Below, piece after piece: positions 36,141 to 45,434 of a DNA stretch of 64,000 bases. The stretch is from Candidatus Bathyarchaeota archaeon (lineage in GTDB: Archaea > Thermoproteota > Bathyarchaeia > Bathyarchaeales > Bathycorpusculaceae), in assembly GCA_013388895.1 (NCBI GenBank), contig JACAEK010000013.1:46908-110907 (forward strand), read 5' to 3'. Positions within the stretch are counted from its first letter, which is position 1, and every line of letters starts with the position of its first letter. The position numbers and the translations under genes are program-made. The notes below the pieces were generated by a model. That model had not been told where the DNA came from and made no database searches. It was given only the letters and a program-made list of their open reading frames with translations.

Positions 36141-37514
36141 ATGCAAAACTCTGCTGAAAACAGGTACAAATTGAAAGTGCTTAAACTGTCAACAATCGCC
36201 ATAACAAGCGTGTTTCTTGTGGAAGCATTTTTAGGCCTTGTTGTTGGTAGCCTAGCGATCCTAAGCGATGGAATGCATGCGTTGTTTGACACATTGGCAG
36301 CGTTTGGGCTCTTTATTGCAACCCGTGCATCACTCAAACCTCCAGACGAGGAGCACATGTACGGACATGAAAAATTAGAGTCGTTAGGTGGGCTCGTAGG
36401 CGGACTAACACTGATAGGATTGGCATTGATATTGATGCATGAATCAATTCTTCGAATTATTGGAAATCGGCCTTACATAAACCTTGAGCTGAAGTTTGCT
36501 GGTTTTGTAGCGATTGGCTATACTTTATGTATAGATTTTTTTAGAGTTGGAACGTTTAAGAAGGCATTGGAAAGCAAAAGCTTCACTTTGAAGGCAGGAC
36601 TTTATCACGCCGTTGCAGATTTAGGTTCAACTATTATTGCGCTTCTAGGATTTGGACTTGCAGCCTACGGGTTTTACAGCGGTGACGCTATAGCCTCAAC
36701 AGTTCTAAGTTTACTACTGATTTACTTAAGTGTCGGTTTGATTCGAAGTAGCGGAATGGAATTAAGCGATGCAATATCAAAAGACGTTGCAGAAAAAGTC
36801 AGGAAAGAAATCGTAAGCACAAAGGGCATCCAGAAATACGAAAACTTGAGAGTGAGAAGAGCAGGCTCTAAAACATTTGTGGAAGTGACCTTGCATGTTC
36901 CAGATTATGTGAATCTAGAAGAGGCTCATGATTTAGCGTCAAAAATAGAAGAAAAAATAAGAAAATCCGTAGGCAACGCGGACATCACAATTCACACTGA
37001 ACCTTTGAAAAAGGAAATGCGAACTGAAGAAATTGTGGAGAAAATAGCAGAAGAAATCGAAGGCGTCAAAGAAATCCATAACATAGCTACTGTTTACACA
37101 GACGGTCGACTTTACATAACTTTGCATGCGCGTGTAGATCCAAAATTGTCAGTTCAAGAAGCTCATGAAATAGCTGGAAAAATTGAGAACAAAATTAATG
37201 CAAGAATAAGCGAAGTTGGAAATGTGACTGTGCACGTAGAACCTTTCACTGCTAAGGCTCAGAAGGTTTCTAAAGTGGATGAAAATGAGATAAAAAAGAT
37301 AGTTCAGGAGACGTTGGAAAATTTTCCACAAGCATTAAGATGCAAAAAAATAGTGACTTATGCTGCTGACAAAAAACATTACATTAACATAGATTGCAGT
37401 TTTACAAGCCAAATCACTGTAGAAGAAGCCCACAAAATCGCCTCATTGATTGAAAGTAACATAAGAAAACAGTTCGCAAAAACAGTGGTGACTGTTCACA
37501 CGGAACCAAGCTGA
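36141..37514 (+). CDS. Cation diffusion facilitator with three tandem C-terminal domains
   Basis: 457 residues. The membrane part (about 1-205) has six helices with the paired metal sites SDGMHALFDT (TM2) and YHAVADLGST (TM5). It is followed by three copies of the ZT-dimer-type cytoplasmic domain, each ending with the same edge: DITIHTEP (about 290), NVTVHVEP (about 372) and VVTVHTEP (about 455), with EEAHDLASKIE, QEAHEIAGKIE and EEAHKIASLIE as their helices. Most family members have only one. It should export Zn2+, Mn2+ or Fe2+; the metal is unknown. Confidence 0.9.
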   Translation: MQNSAENRYKLKVLKLSTIAITSVFLVEAFLGLVVGSLAILSDGMHALFDTLAAFGLFIATRASLKPPDEEHMYGHEKLESLGGLVGGLTLIGLALILMHESILRIIGNRPYINLELKFAGFVAIGYTLCIDFFRVGTFKKALESKSFTLKAGLYHAVADLGSTIIALLGFGLAAYGFYSGDAIASTVLSLLLIYLSVGLIRSSGMELSDAISKDVAEKVRKEIVSTKGIQKYENLRVRRAGSKTFVEVTLHVPDYVNLEEAHDLASKIEEKIRKSVGNADITIHTEPLKKEMRTEEIVEKIAEEIEGVKEIHNIATVYTDGRLYITLHARVDPKLSVQEAHEIAGKIENKINARISEVGNVTVHVEPFTAKAQKVSKVDENEIKKIVQETLENFPQALRCKKIVTYAADKKHYINIDCSFTSQITVEEAHKIASLIESNIRKQFAKTVVTVHTEPS

Positions 37515-37569
37515 ATATGTGTCCATAACAATGAGAATCTGTTTCTAAAATAGAAAAAAGGAGAGAAAA

Positions 37570-39096
37570 TCAGTTTAGCTCGATTTCCTTTATGAACGCC
37601 AAGTCTTCTAAGCTGTTGAGTTGCACTATTCTGTCCGACACTGTGTATAGCACATTCTCGATGTAGATTGCTCTTTTCACCCAGTAGCTACTGTCCCAGA
37701 AGTACAAGCCATAGCCTTGATGGGTAACATTGCCTCTCAGAACAACACCATTGCTCAAAGTTATGTTGAAGACGTAAAGACCTTGCCACAGTGTACCGCT
37801 GTCACAGTATTTGATTGAAACTGGAAGCGCCAACAGGTCCTTGAATTTGGCGAAAAGAAAGGCCTTATGCTCAGACAGAACTGGTGTGCTGGACCAATGG
37901 CTTTGAACAGAGTACATGTCGATTTCAATTGGGGTTCTTACGTTTGTGACATCGAAAAACGAAATTTTTACGCTGTTATTCCCATCTACGCCCACTCCGA
38001 TGATGTGATTTTCATCGTATGGGTGCAAGTATCTTGTAAACCCTGGAATCCTCAGGTATCCTAAGATTTTGGGATTAGTCGTGTTTTCAACGTCTATTAC
38101 AAAGAATGGATCTTGTCGCACTACTGATGTTGCAAGATAGCAGCGGTTGCCGATGAAACGGGCTGAGTCAAGAGTTTCGCCAGGTTCAATATCAGTCAAG
38201 TTTCCAATCATGCTCAAATTCATGTCTAATATGAACACGTTGCTTCTCGGAACGTTATCAATCCACGTTGCAGTGGCTATTCTGAAGTAATCATTGTATT
38301 CGTCCATTGAGAATTGGTTGAGTTCATGGCCAGGCACGGTTCCCTTGGCTTCCAGATTAATTGTGCGGTTTTCTATGTGTATTCGATAGATGCTGGTTTG
38401 TTCATTAAGTTTTGGAGACGTTATGTAAATGTTGTTCAGTGAAACATACATGCTGCTTGTTGCGCCCATCATAATTGTTAGACGATTTGGTTCTTCAGTT
38501 GCGTTTTGTACGTTTAGGGCGGCGATTGTTGTGTATAAATAGTAATCATCAGAAGCGTTGAAGTAGTAGATTTCAGACGCGTTTATCTGCTTCATTCCTG
38601 TCTGAGTGTAAACTTTTGGGAGTATTACAGTGTCATAAATCACGTAGGCTGGTTGACTCGCAACGAAATAGACGTATTCGTCTATCATTCTCGAATTGAA
38701 GTAACTGCCTGTGATGGTGAAGTTCCCCAGAAATAATGGATTTGTCTTGTTTGAAATGTCATAAATGTTGATGAATGTTTTAACGTCAATGACGTACAAG
38801 CCATAGTAATATCTTGACGGTATTTGATACTTGGTACCTAAGACCGCTAACCTATCGCCGCTCACGAAGATTTCAGACGGATATGTGTTGTTAATGAATA
38901 TTTTTGATAATATTTGAGCATCTTCCGCTGGGTAGGCTCTTATAATGAAGACACTGTTGCCTGATACTATATAGATGTGTTCACCGTCAGTTTTTACAAT
39001 GTCAGCTTCGTCAACTCCAACAACCTGAACGTTCGTGCCGGAATAATCCGACTCAAAATTCGGCACCTTCACCAAAGCAGATTTATGCGATTGCAC
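37570..39096 (-). CDS. Beta-propeller domain protein (PF09826-like) lacking a signal peptide
   Basis: 508 residues. It starts near the family signature, NVQVVGVDEADIVKTDG (about 22-38), and continues as repeated propeller blades (YFNSRMIDEYVYFVASQP; GETLDSARFIGNRCYLATS; RYLHPYDENHIIGVGVDG) to a normal family end. Secreted relatives have a signal peptide and an extra N-terminal region, absent here: the GTG start lies in the 3' end of ubiA (14-base overlap). N-glycosylation sequons suggest an extracellular origin. It could be an N-terminally truncated gene or one translated by coupling. Confidence 0.72.
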   Translation of the reverse strand: MQSHKSALVKVPNFESDYSGTNVQVVGVDEADIVKTDGEHIYIVSGNSVFIIRAYPAEDAQILSKIFINNTYPSEIFVSGDRLAVLGTKYQIPSRYYYGLYVIDVKTFINIYDISNKTNPLFLGNFTITGSYFNSRMIDEYVYFVASQPAYVIYDTVILPKVYTQTGMKQINASEIYYFNASDDYYLYTTIAALNVQNATEEPNRLTIMMGATSSMYVSLNNIYITSPKLNEQTSIYRIHIENRTINLEAKGTVPGHELNQFSMDEYNDYFRIATATWIDNVPRSNVFILDMNLSMIGNLTDIEPGETLDSARFIGNRCYLATSVVRQDPFFVIDVENTTNPKILGYLRIPGFTRYLHPYDENHIIGVGVDGNNSVKISFFDVTNVRTPIEIDMYSVQSHWSSTPVLSEHKAFLFAKFKDLLALPVSIKYCDSGTLWQGLYVFNITLSNGVVLRGNVTHQGYGLYFWDSSYWVKRAIYIENVLYTVSDRIVQLNSLEDLAFIKEIELN

Positions 39097-39934
39097 CGAC
39101 GATGAAGGCGAATAATCCGACGATATACCATAAGAGTACAGTGTTTTTGACTTTTCGTGCTTTTTCTCTCGAATGGTCTCTAAGAAGCACGAGCGATAAT
39201 ATCACAAGCCCAAAGTCCATTATAATCACCGGAGGAAGAAACCAAAAAGACACGAGGTTCAGAAGCCAAGGTAATGGGCTCAAGAAAACTGCCGAAAGAT
39301 AAAACAAAACGGCTGATAAAGCAGCTACTTTTTCGCCAAACCGCACAGCCAAAGTCTTCATGTTCTGCGTCTTGTCTCCTTGAACGTCCACAATGCCTTT
39401 AGTTATTTCTCGACCAGTATTTGACAGGAAAGCCATAGAAGCAAAAATTAAAATGTTTGGTTTAATCTCGTTAACGACTGCTACGCTTCCATAGATGAAA
39501 GGAATTGCTACGCATATGCTTACAAGGAAGTTGCCAGGTAGCCCGCTGCACTTTCCGACGGTGGTGTAGACTACGAAGATTATCCATGCTATTATGGCTA
39601 TCAAGAGGCAGAAAGCGCTTGTCAGATATGCGCTTGCAAAACCTATTAGGGTGAGAATAGACGCAAAGGCTAGGGCTTCTTTTGGTTTGATTAAGCCGCT
39701 TGGAATTGGACGGTTTGGCTCATTTATCGCATCGATTTCTCTATCATAGTAGTCATTTATAGCCATGGACGCAGCTGTCAGCATAAAACCTGTAACGAAT
39801 CCGTAAGCAAGATTTAACCAAAAAACGCTCAGCACGTTGGGCGCAGCTAAAGCTGCACCAACTATGACGGCGAAACCCATCATTAAGCAATTCAATGGAC
39901 GCATTAAACGCAAATAGCCACTTGATTTTCCCAT
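39083..39934 (-). CDS. UbiA-family prenyltransferase, (S)-2,3-di-O-geranylgeranylglyceryl phosphate synthase-like
   Basis: 283 residues, about nine membrane helices. The two Asp-rich motifs are present: NDYYDREIDAINEPNRPIPS (about 61-80) and DVQGDKTQNMKT (about 183-194). The NRPIPSG signature and the archaeal setting fit the enzyme that adds the second geranylgeranyl chain to sn-glycerol-1-phosphate ether lipid precursors. UbiA members that work on other acceptors cannot be excluded. The 3' end overlaps the start of the beta-propeller gene. Confidence 0.87.
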   Translation of the reverse strand: MGKSSGYLRLMRPLNCLMMGFAVIVGAALAAPNVLSVFWLNLAYGFVTGFMLTAASMAINDYYDREIDAINEPNRPIPSGLIKPKEALAFASILTLIGFASAYLTSAFCLLIAIIAWIIFVVYTTVGKCSGLPGNFLVSICVAIPFIYGSVAVVNEIKPNILIFASMAFLSNTGREITKGIVDVQGDKTQNMKTLAVRFGEKVAALSAVLFYLSAVFLSPLPWLLNLVSFWFLPPVIIMDFGLVILSLVLLRDHSREKARKVKNTVLLWYIVGLFAFIVGAIA

Positions 39935-40056
39935 GACTGCTCAAACCTTGCAATAGCATTAGCTTGTATTAAAGTTATAAAATTCGCGATTAAGTTCGAA
40001 AGTTTAATACGTTTAAGTTAACTAACCATTCTGCAAAGTTTGTTGGTGGCAAGCTT

Positions 40057-41328
40057 TTGAATGGCAATTACACATCTGAAAGATTAAGGGTAATAATTCC
40101 AGTGGGCGGAAAAGCCAAGCGTCTGCTTCCGCTTACGGCTGAGACGAGCAAGGCTTGTCTGCGCATTGTGAATAGACCATTGATAGAATTTTCACTGTTA
40201 TCTCTTTCAAGGCAGGGAATTCGAAACTTCATTTTCGGAGTGAAAGGCTACACGAATTACAGGGATTTGCACGACTATTTTGAGTCAGGCTACGGTTTTT
40301 CCTCAAGATATGGTATAAGTCCACGTGTCCACGTGAAATATCAACCGAACATTGGCGACCTAGGAAGCGCAGATTCTGCTAGGATAAACATGGAATATTA
40401 CAATGTTAAAGACCCAGTTTTTGCAGTACAAGGTGACAACATCTTCGACGTAAATGTCAAAGACCTTGTGGAATTTCACGAAAAAAAAGGCGCGATAATG
40501 ACTATCGCCTTAAGAGAAGTTCCAGACGTTGAAGGCTTCGGAATAGCAGACATAAACAAGAACATGCGCATTTCAAGATTTGTTGAAAAACCATCACCCA
40601 AAGAAGCACCGTCCAATCTTGCTAATACTGGCTTATACATGGTTTCGCCGGAAATAAGAAACATCTTCAAAGAAAGCGGCGTTAAGCAGATAATCAGAGA
40701 AAGAAAACGCCTAGATTTTGGCTACGACTTCATTCCTTACGTGATAGAAACAGGCAGACCAGTATATGGCTACACGCTTAAAGGATCCTGGTTTGATGTG
40801 GGCACTCCCAAACGCTACTTAGAAGCCATGCAAGACATGCTTGAAGGACGCTTTAGTTCACTAACAGATTTTGGTGGAAGACTAAATGAAGAAACGAAAA
40901 TATGGGTTCAGGGTGAAAGCTCAGAATCGCTAAAACGAAGACAAGAAATCATCAGAAAAATTAAACAAAGAAAAATAGAGGTAGAAGGCGCAGTTTTAAT
41001 TGGAAGGCATTGCGACATAAGCGACGGCGTAAGAATTGCGAATTCGTGTATTGATAATTACACAAGAATCGGTAAAGATGTAGTCGTGGAAAACTCTGCG
41101 GTCATGGACAGGGTTGTAATTGGAGAAAAAGCTGAGATAAAGGAGAGCATCGTAGGACGGCACGTGGCGATTTTTTCAAGCCAAAGGAAAAAGACAAAGA
41201 TAGACGCAGTTTCAGTCATTGCCGACGACGTAACTGTAGCGGAAGGTTGCATGTTAAAAGCTACAAAAATTTACCCGCACCAGTACGTTAGAGGAGAATT
41301 TTCAAATCAAACGCTGATGACAGGCTAA
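40057..41328 (+). CDS. Sugar nucleotidyltransferase with left-handed beta-helix C-terminus
   Basis: 423 residues. The N-terminal nucleotidyltransferase fold has VGGKAKRLLPLTAETSKACL, VQGDNIFD (metal-binding Asp), VEGFGIADI, RFVEKP and GSWFDVGTPKRYLEA. From about 305 the hexapeptide repeat pattern begins (VEGAVLIGRHCDISDGVRIA, IGKDVVVENSAVMD). It is the bifunctional layout of archaeal NDP-sugar pyrophosphorylases (COG1208). The sugar is not predictable. The start is TTG with GGTGG upstream. Confidence 0.88.
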   Translation: MNGNYTSERLRVIIPVGGKAKRLLPLTAETSKACLRIVNRPLIEFSLLSLSRQGIRNFIFGVKGYTNYRDLHDYFESGYGFSSRYGISPRVHVKYQPNIGDLGSADSARINMEYYNVKDPVFAVQGDNIFDVNVKDLVEFHEKKGAIMTIALREVPDVEGFGIADINKNMRISRFVEKPSPKEAPSNLANTGLYMVSPEIRNIFKESGVKQIIRERKRLDFGYDFIPYVIETGRPVYGYTLKGSWFDVGTPKRYLEAMQDMLEGRFSSLTDFGGRLNEETKIWVQGESSESLKRRQEIIRKIKQRKIEVEGAVLIGRHCDISDGVRIANSCIDNYTRIGKDVVVENSAVMDRVVIGEKAEIKESIVGRHVAIFSSQRKKTKIDAVSVIADDVTVAEGCMLKATKIYPHQYVRGEFSNQTLMTG

Positions 41329-41415
41329 ATCCTTGCAGAGCCATTTTGACTATTTCTCTTCTTTTCAGCAATTGCTAAATAAAGAGCAACTCTCTAGATT
41401 TGTTGGATAAAAAAA

Positions 41416-41889
41416 ATGAAAATAGATTTGGATGAAGTCACAAAGAGGACGGTTTCAGTAAAGCAGTACATCGACAGTTTAGAGCAGACGTTTCGAAAGA
41501 ATTTTTTGACAAGAAAACAGACGTATCAACTCAAGCATGAAACAATGAATCAGCTCAGAATATTCGCAGACAAATACGTAATCGTGGCTTTTTCAGCAGA
41601 ATGGTGCAAAGACTGCACTGCAAACATACCAGTGTTAGCGCTTATATCAGAAGCAATAGGAATCGATGTGAGAATTTTCGGAGGCTTAAAAAAGGACTTA
41701 TTAAACCCAGAAAGAAAATGGAGAATTCCGCCTTCTCCTCCTGAAGCGAAAACATTTAATGTAGAAAAAATTCCACTTATACTATTATTCGACAAAGAAG
41801 GTAACGAGATTGGAAGAATAATTGAGACTCCTCGCGAACCCACATTGGAAGAAGAATTGTTGAAGATTGTTTTGACAAGACATTCATAG
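41416..41889 (+). CDS. Thioredoxin-like protein with N-terminal helical extension
   Basis: 157 residues. The redox pair is in FSAEWCKDCTAN (Cys64, Cys67), and the cis-proline lies in VEKIPLILLFD. The first 45 residues form an additional charged helical region. The CKDC pair instead of CGPC suggests a different redox potential, perhaps a reductase partner of a specific protein. It ends just seven bases from the convergent broken MazG gene. Confidence 0.8.
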   Translation: MKIDLDEVTKRTVSVKQYIDSLEQTFRKNFLTRKQTYQLKHETMNQLRIFADKYVIVAFSAEWCKDCTANIPVLALISEAIGIDVRIFGGLKKDLLNPERKWRIPPSPPEAKTFNVEKIPLILLFDKEGNEIGRIIETPREPTLEEELLKIVLTRHS

Positions 41890-41895
41890 AATAGG

Positions 41896-42245
41896 TTATT
41901 CGGTGCTTTTTAGGTGGGCGAACCGTTCTTTATTATGTTTTACTTTCTTTAGGAAATCCTTTTCTAAATCCATTTTCAGAGCCATACACGCTTGCATGAA
42001 ATAAACGAAAATGTCTATAAGTTCATGTTTCATCTCTTCGACACTGAAGCTTTGTCTATCTCTATAGTATTGTTTGCGAATTCTAGAAAGTTCACCTAGC
42101 GCCTCAACTGCCACGAGCACAAATGCTTCATAAACTTCAGCACATCATCAGATGTTTGACATTTCTCGTAGGTGTTCCAACCAAATTTTCGGTCAAATTC
42201 TCTCTGTATCTCAAAAATCTGTTTTAGCTCCAGGAGAAATCCCAC
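41896..42245 (-). pseudogene. MazG-like nucleotide pyrophosphohydrolase broken by a frameshift
   Basis: The 5' part starts at a GTG (42245) and reads LELKQIFEIQREFDRKFGWN, TYEKCQTSDDVLKFMKH. It then shifts at 42121-42126 into a second frame reading FVLVAVEALGELSRIRKQYY and MKHELIDIFVYFMQAC, the EExxE/ExxD-type metal helices of a MazG-like protein. A lost T in the TTT run restores one continuous frame. The first helix has ALGEL where canonical MazG has EEGEL. It could be an assembly error. Confidence 0.65.
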
Positions 42246-42276
42246 CTAAATCAACTGTTTAGGCAGATGCAGGATT

Positions 42277-42834
42277 TTAGGCTTTAAACCACTTAAACAT
42301 TAGATAACGTACCTTCTCTTTTTCGATGTCCGGCACTGCGATGATGAACCTTTTTCGCACAGTTGTGGCGAGTCTTCCGGCCTTCACGATTTCTGTTGCT
42401 GTTATTTCTGATTTGGCACTTTTAACCGAAACCATGAAAGGTGCGTGCTCAACTCCGGGTCCATGCTTATAAACGGCAAAATCGCATCCAAACTTTATTC
42501 CAGGCGTGACAATTAAACCGCTATCTCGCAAATCATAATAAACTGCATATTTTTCTTCAAAATCTTCATACAAACTCTTGGCTCTCTGGCGCAATGTTTT
42601 GACGCTGACTTTTCTTTTTTCTGTACCTTCATAAACTGTTATTTTTCTCTTTTCAGCAAGGTACAAGCCTTCCATCAAATCGAGAATCAGAGGCGCATTA
42701 AACTCTGGAATTTTTGGTTTAGCGATTCCGAGAGGCTTTCCATAAAAACCCATTTTGTATAATTCTGAGCCATGTGCTGTATTCCATACAATCAAAAAGT
42801 TTTCGATGGATTCCACTTCGATTTTCTTAGGCAT
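42277..42834 (-). CDS. endA: tRNA-splicing endonuclease EndA (homotetrameric type)
   Basis: 185 residues, the length of the small alpha4-type archaeal enzyme. The catalytic triad is visible: Tyr122 in KFGCDFAVY, His130 in GVEHAPFMVSV and Lys161 in TTVRKRFIIAVP. It cuts bulge-helix-bulge motifs to remove tRNA introns. The tRNA-Ser(TGA) at 23144-23253 in this window carries a canonical-position intron of 25 bases as a likely substrate. The PhoU-like gene is 16 bases upstream. Confidence 0.93.
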   Translation of the reverse strand: MPKKIEVESIENFLIVWNTAHGSELYKMGFYGKPLGIAKPKIPEFNAPLILDLMEGLYLAEKRKITVYEGTEKRKVSVKTLRQRAKSLYEDFEEKYAVYYDLRDSGLIVTPGIKFGCDFAVYKHGPGVEHAPFMVSVKSAKSEITATEIVKAGRLATTVRKRFIIAVPDIEKEKVRYLMFKWFKA

Positions 42835-42850
42835 CTTACTGTTTCGCCTT

Positions 42851-43525
42851 TTACATCATGAATGATAAAATGCGCGCAGCATCGGCGGCGTCCTCAGCCT
42901 TGTCTGCCGAATCCTCTAAAAGCTGTAGAACGTCTCTGAGCAATATTAGCGTGGGAAATTCAAGTTTGCTACTGAGAAGCTTAATTTCAAGTTCACGGCA
43001 GATTTCGTCGACAACTCGCTCCGCAACTTCAACATCTTTGGCTTTTTCCATAGCCTTTGTTGAGCCGTAGCTTAGAACCATAGCTGTTTCTCTTAGCTTT
43101 AGCGTAGTGTCAAAGACGGCCTCTGAAAGCTTCAGCAAATCTTTCTTTATTTCCATGGGAACGGCCCAGTTGTGGTCCATGATTTCGACGAGGCGGAAGG
43201 CTATGCCTTCAGAAAAATCTGCAATCTCGCTTGTTAAGTTTGTGAATCTTAGGAAATCTTCTCTACTGAGCAAAATAGCTCCAATTTCAGCCAATTCTTG
43301 CGACACCAGGCGCCTTGCCTTGTCAACCTCATCTTCGCCGCCTCTAATCTCCGTGAAAAGTTGTCGAGCCTTCTCCTTATTATTCTTTATGAAGCAGTCC
43401 ACTATCTGCGGAACTCTTCTGGTTAAGTCTAAAACTTTCCTGAGATGCTCTTGACAAACGTTTAAGGCTCTACGTTTCACCCGTTCTTCGGTTTCTGCTG
43501 GAAGCACCAAATCTTTTCCCGCCAC
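42851..43525 (-). CDS. DUF47/PhoU-like protein
   Basis: 224 residues, all helical. It has the PhoU-like pattern of charged helices with a metal-binding-type acidic stretch (REDFLRFTNLTSEIADFSEG) and ends in EDSADKAEDAADAARIL, typical of DUF47 proteins. In bacteria and archaea, DUF47 genes often accompany Pit phosphate transporters; no such transporter lies in this window, so a phosphate link is not supported here. It is 16 bases upstream of endA and may be co-transcribed. Confidence 0.85.
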   Translation of the reverse strand: MAGKDLVLPAETEERVKRRALNVCQEHLRKVLDLTRRVPQIVDCFIKNNKEKARQLFTEIRGGEDEVDKARRLVSQELAEIGAILLSREDFLRFTNLTSEIADFSEGIAFRLVEIMDHNWAVPMEIKKDLLKLSEAVFDTTLKLRETAMVLSYGSTKAMEKAKDVEVAERVVDEICRELEIKLLSSKLEFPTLILLRDVLQLLEDSADKAEDAADAARILSFMM

Positions 43526-43588
43526 AGATTTATAGCTAACCTTTCTACCACTAGATATACTAATGTGTTAAAAAAGCTAACGAATAAC

Positions 43589-45352
43589 TCAGCCCTTAAA
43601 TGGCTTGCCTAGATCTTTGAAATTGATTTTCCACCTAAAATATCTGCGTAAAAGCTCTGGCAATGCCGCAATTGGGCTTCTAACTTGTTCCCAAGTATCG
43701 CGGTCACGAATAGTCACAGTATCATCTTTAAGCGTGTCATAATCTACTGTTATGCCTAAAGGTATGCCGATTTCATCAGCACGTGCATATCGTCTGCCAA
43801 TCGAACCTGCCTCATCATAGTCAACCATAAAGCCTTCATCAAGCAACCTCTTATGTAATTTCAATGCTTTTTCTGGTAGTCCATCTTTGCTAACAAGAGG
43901 ATAAACTCCAATCTGTACTGGTGCAATGTCTCTTGGAAAACTTAGTAACACTCTGCCTTCTTTAACGTGGTAGGCATATTCAAGAGCTACATAAACAAGC
44001 CTATCAGAGCCTACACTTGGTTCTACAACATGCGGAATAAAACGACTTCCACGTTCAACCACCTTCTGGCGTTCAATTTCCACATGTTCTGGCAAAATCT
44101 TGAATTTTCCAAGCATATGGTGACCTTTTTTCTTTAAAGACGTCTCAATCTCTTTCGGGTCAGTCTTTGAAAGCATTTCGGCCACCGCTGCCGCATCTCT
44201 TTTGAAGATTGGACCTAGCTTTGCCATAATAGGCTTTATGATTAACTGCTCCTTTTCAACAGGTTCTTCGCATTCTTTGTAAACGCGCATGTCTTGACCG
44301 CTGAACTCCATATGTCGTTTTAAGTCGTAATCCGTTCTGTAGGCGTGCCCAGAAACTTCCGTCCAACCCCAACGTTCATCATAGAATTGTTGGTCAAAAC
44401 TTTGAAGCGAGTAATGTGCTCTTTCCCAAGGAAGTTTTTCTATGAAGCGTTGCTTTTCAGCTGGAACGCCTAAATCTGCAAGCACTTTCTGGAAACAAGC
44501 CATGAAAAACGCTTGCCATTCAGCTTTTATGTAACCTTTTTTCAATGCCTTTTTAATTGTAACTTCAGTAATTTCTTCAGAACCGCGCAGTTTAGATTCA
44601 GCTAGAAAAAGGCGCAATTTTTCTTTTTCAACATCTTTCAGTAGGAAACAATTCGGCTCTTCGGGATCGAAGAAAAACTCTAAATCGATTATAGTGAATT
44701 CTCTTAATCTTATCAGACCCTGCCTCGGCGAAATCTCATTCCTTAAGGCATGACCTACCTGCAAGACACCAAAGGGTAGTTTCTCCCGAGTCATTTCGTA
44801 CAAGCGTCTAAACTCTACAAATATTCCTTGTGCAGCTTCGGGTCTTCCATAACCAACCGCCCCTGCATATGGACCAATAGTTGTTTTAAACATTGTTGAG
44901 AACAGTTTTGGCTTGCCTAAAGTGCCACCGCATTCCGGGCACTTAATGATGTGCCTTTCAATAGCTTCGTTAAGCTCTTTTAGGTTCATTCTTTCAGATT
45001 CTGACTCACCAATTTTTGCATGTTCTTGAAGCAGATGGTCTGCACGGAATCGTTTTTTGCAGTTTAGGCATTCAACCATAGGCTCTTTGAAATGGTCTAT
45101 GTGGCCAGAAGCTTCGAAAACTTTGGACGGGGTAATTACAGGCGATTCTATTTCTAGAATTCCAAGCTTATTTACGAAAAGTTCTCTCAGTTTTCTTTCA
45201 ATATTCTGTTTCAATTTCGCTCCTAATGAACCGTAAGTTGCGAAGCCAGCAACGCCGCCATATATCTCGTTCGATTGCCAAAAAAATCCTCGGCGACGTG
45301 CCAACTCGTCAATGGTTGTAAACTTGTCAGCAGCCTTTTTTTCTTCTGGCAA
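43589..45352 (-). CDS. glyS: Glycyl-tRNA synthetase
   Basis: 587 residues, class II alpha2-type as in archaea and eukaryotes. It has the N-terminal RRGFFWQSNEIYGGVAGFA, a cysteine pair region (CLNCKKRF; CPECGGTLG), motif 2 LRNEISPRQGLIRLREFTI (wide form), and motif 3 FIPHVVEPSVGSDRLVYVAL. The C-terminal anticodon-binding domain begins near 480 (DIAPVQIGVYPLV). The start is TTG. The upstream DUF917 gene is divergent. Confidence 0.95.
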   Translation of the reverse strand: MPEEKKAADKFTTIDELARRRGFFWQSNEIYGGVAGFATYGSLGAKLKQNIERKLRELFVNKLGILEIESPVITPSKVFEASGHIDHFKEPMVECLNCKKRFRADHLLQEHAKIGESESERMNLKELNEAIERHIIKCPECGGTLGKPKLFSTMFKTTIGPYAGAVGYGRPEAAQGIFVEFRRLYEMTREKLPFGVLQVGHALRNEISPRQGLIRLREFTIIDLEFFFDPEEPNCFLLKDVEKEKLRLFLAESKLRGSEEITEVTIKKALKKGYIKAEWQAFFMACFQKVLADLGVPAEKQRFIEKLPWERAHYSLQSFDQQFYDERWGWTEVSGHAYRTDYDLKRHMEFSGQDMRVYKECEEPVEKEQLIIKPIMAKLGPIFKRDAAAVAEMLSKTDPKEIETSLKKKGHHMLGKFKILPEHVEIERQKVVERGSRFIPHVVEPSVGSDRLVYVALEYAYHVKEGRVLLSFPRDIAPVQIGVYPLVSKDGLPEKALKLHKRLLDEGFMVDYDEAGSIGRRYARADEIGIPLGITVDYDTLKDDTVTIRDRDTWEQVRSPIAALPELLRRYFRWKINFKDLGKPFKG

Positions 45353-45434
45353 CTTGTTTAGCCTCTTTATACGTGAATATTCAAAGACTTTAAGACGTAC
45401 CTAATAATAAATTTTCAACTCAAAAGGATTGGCG

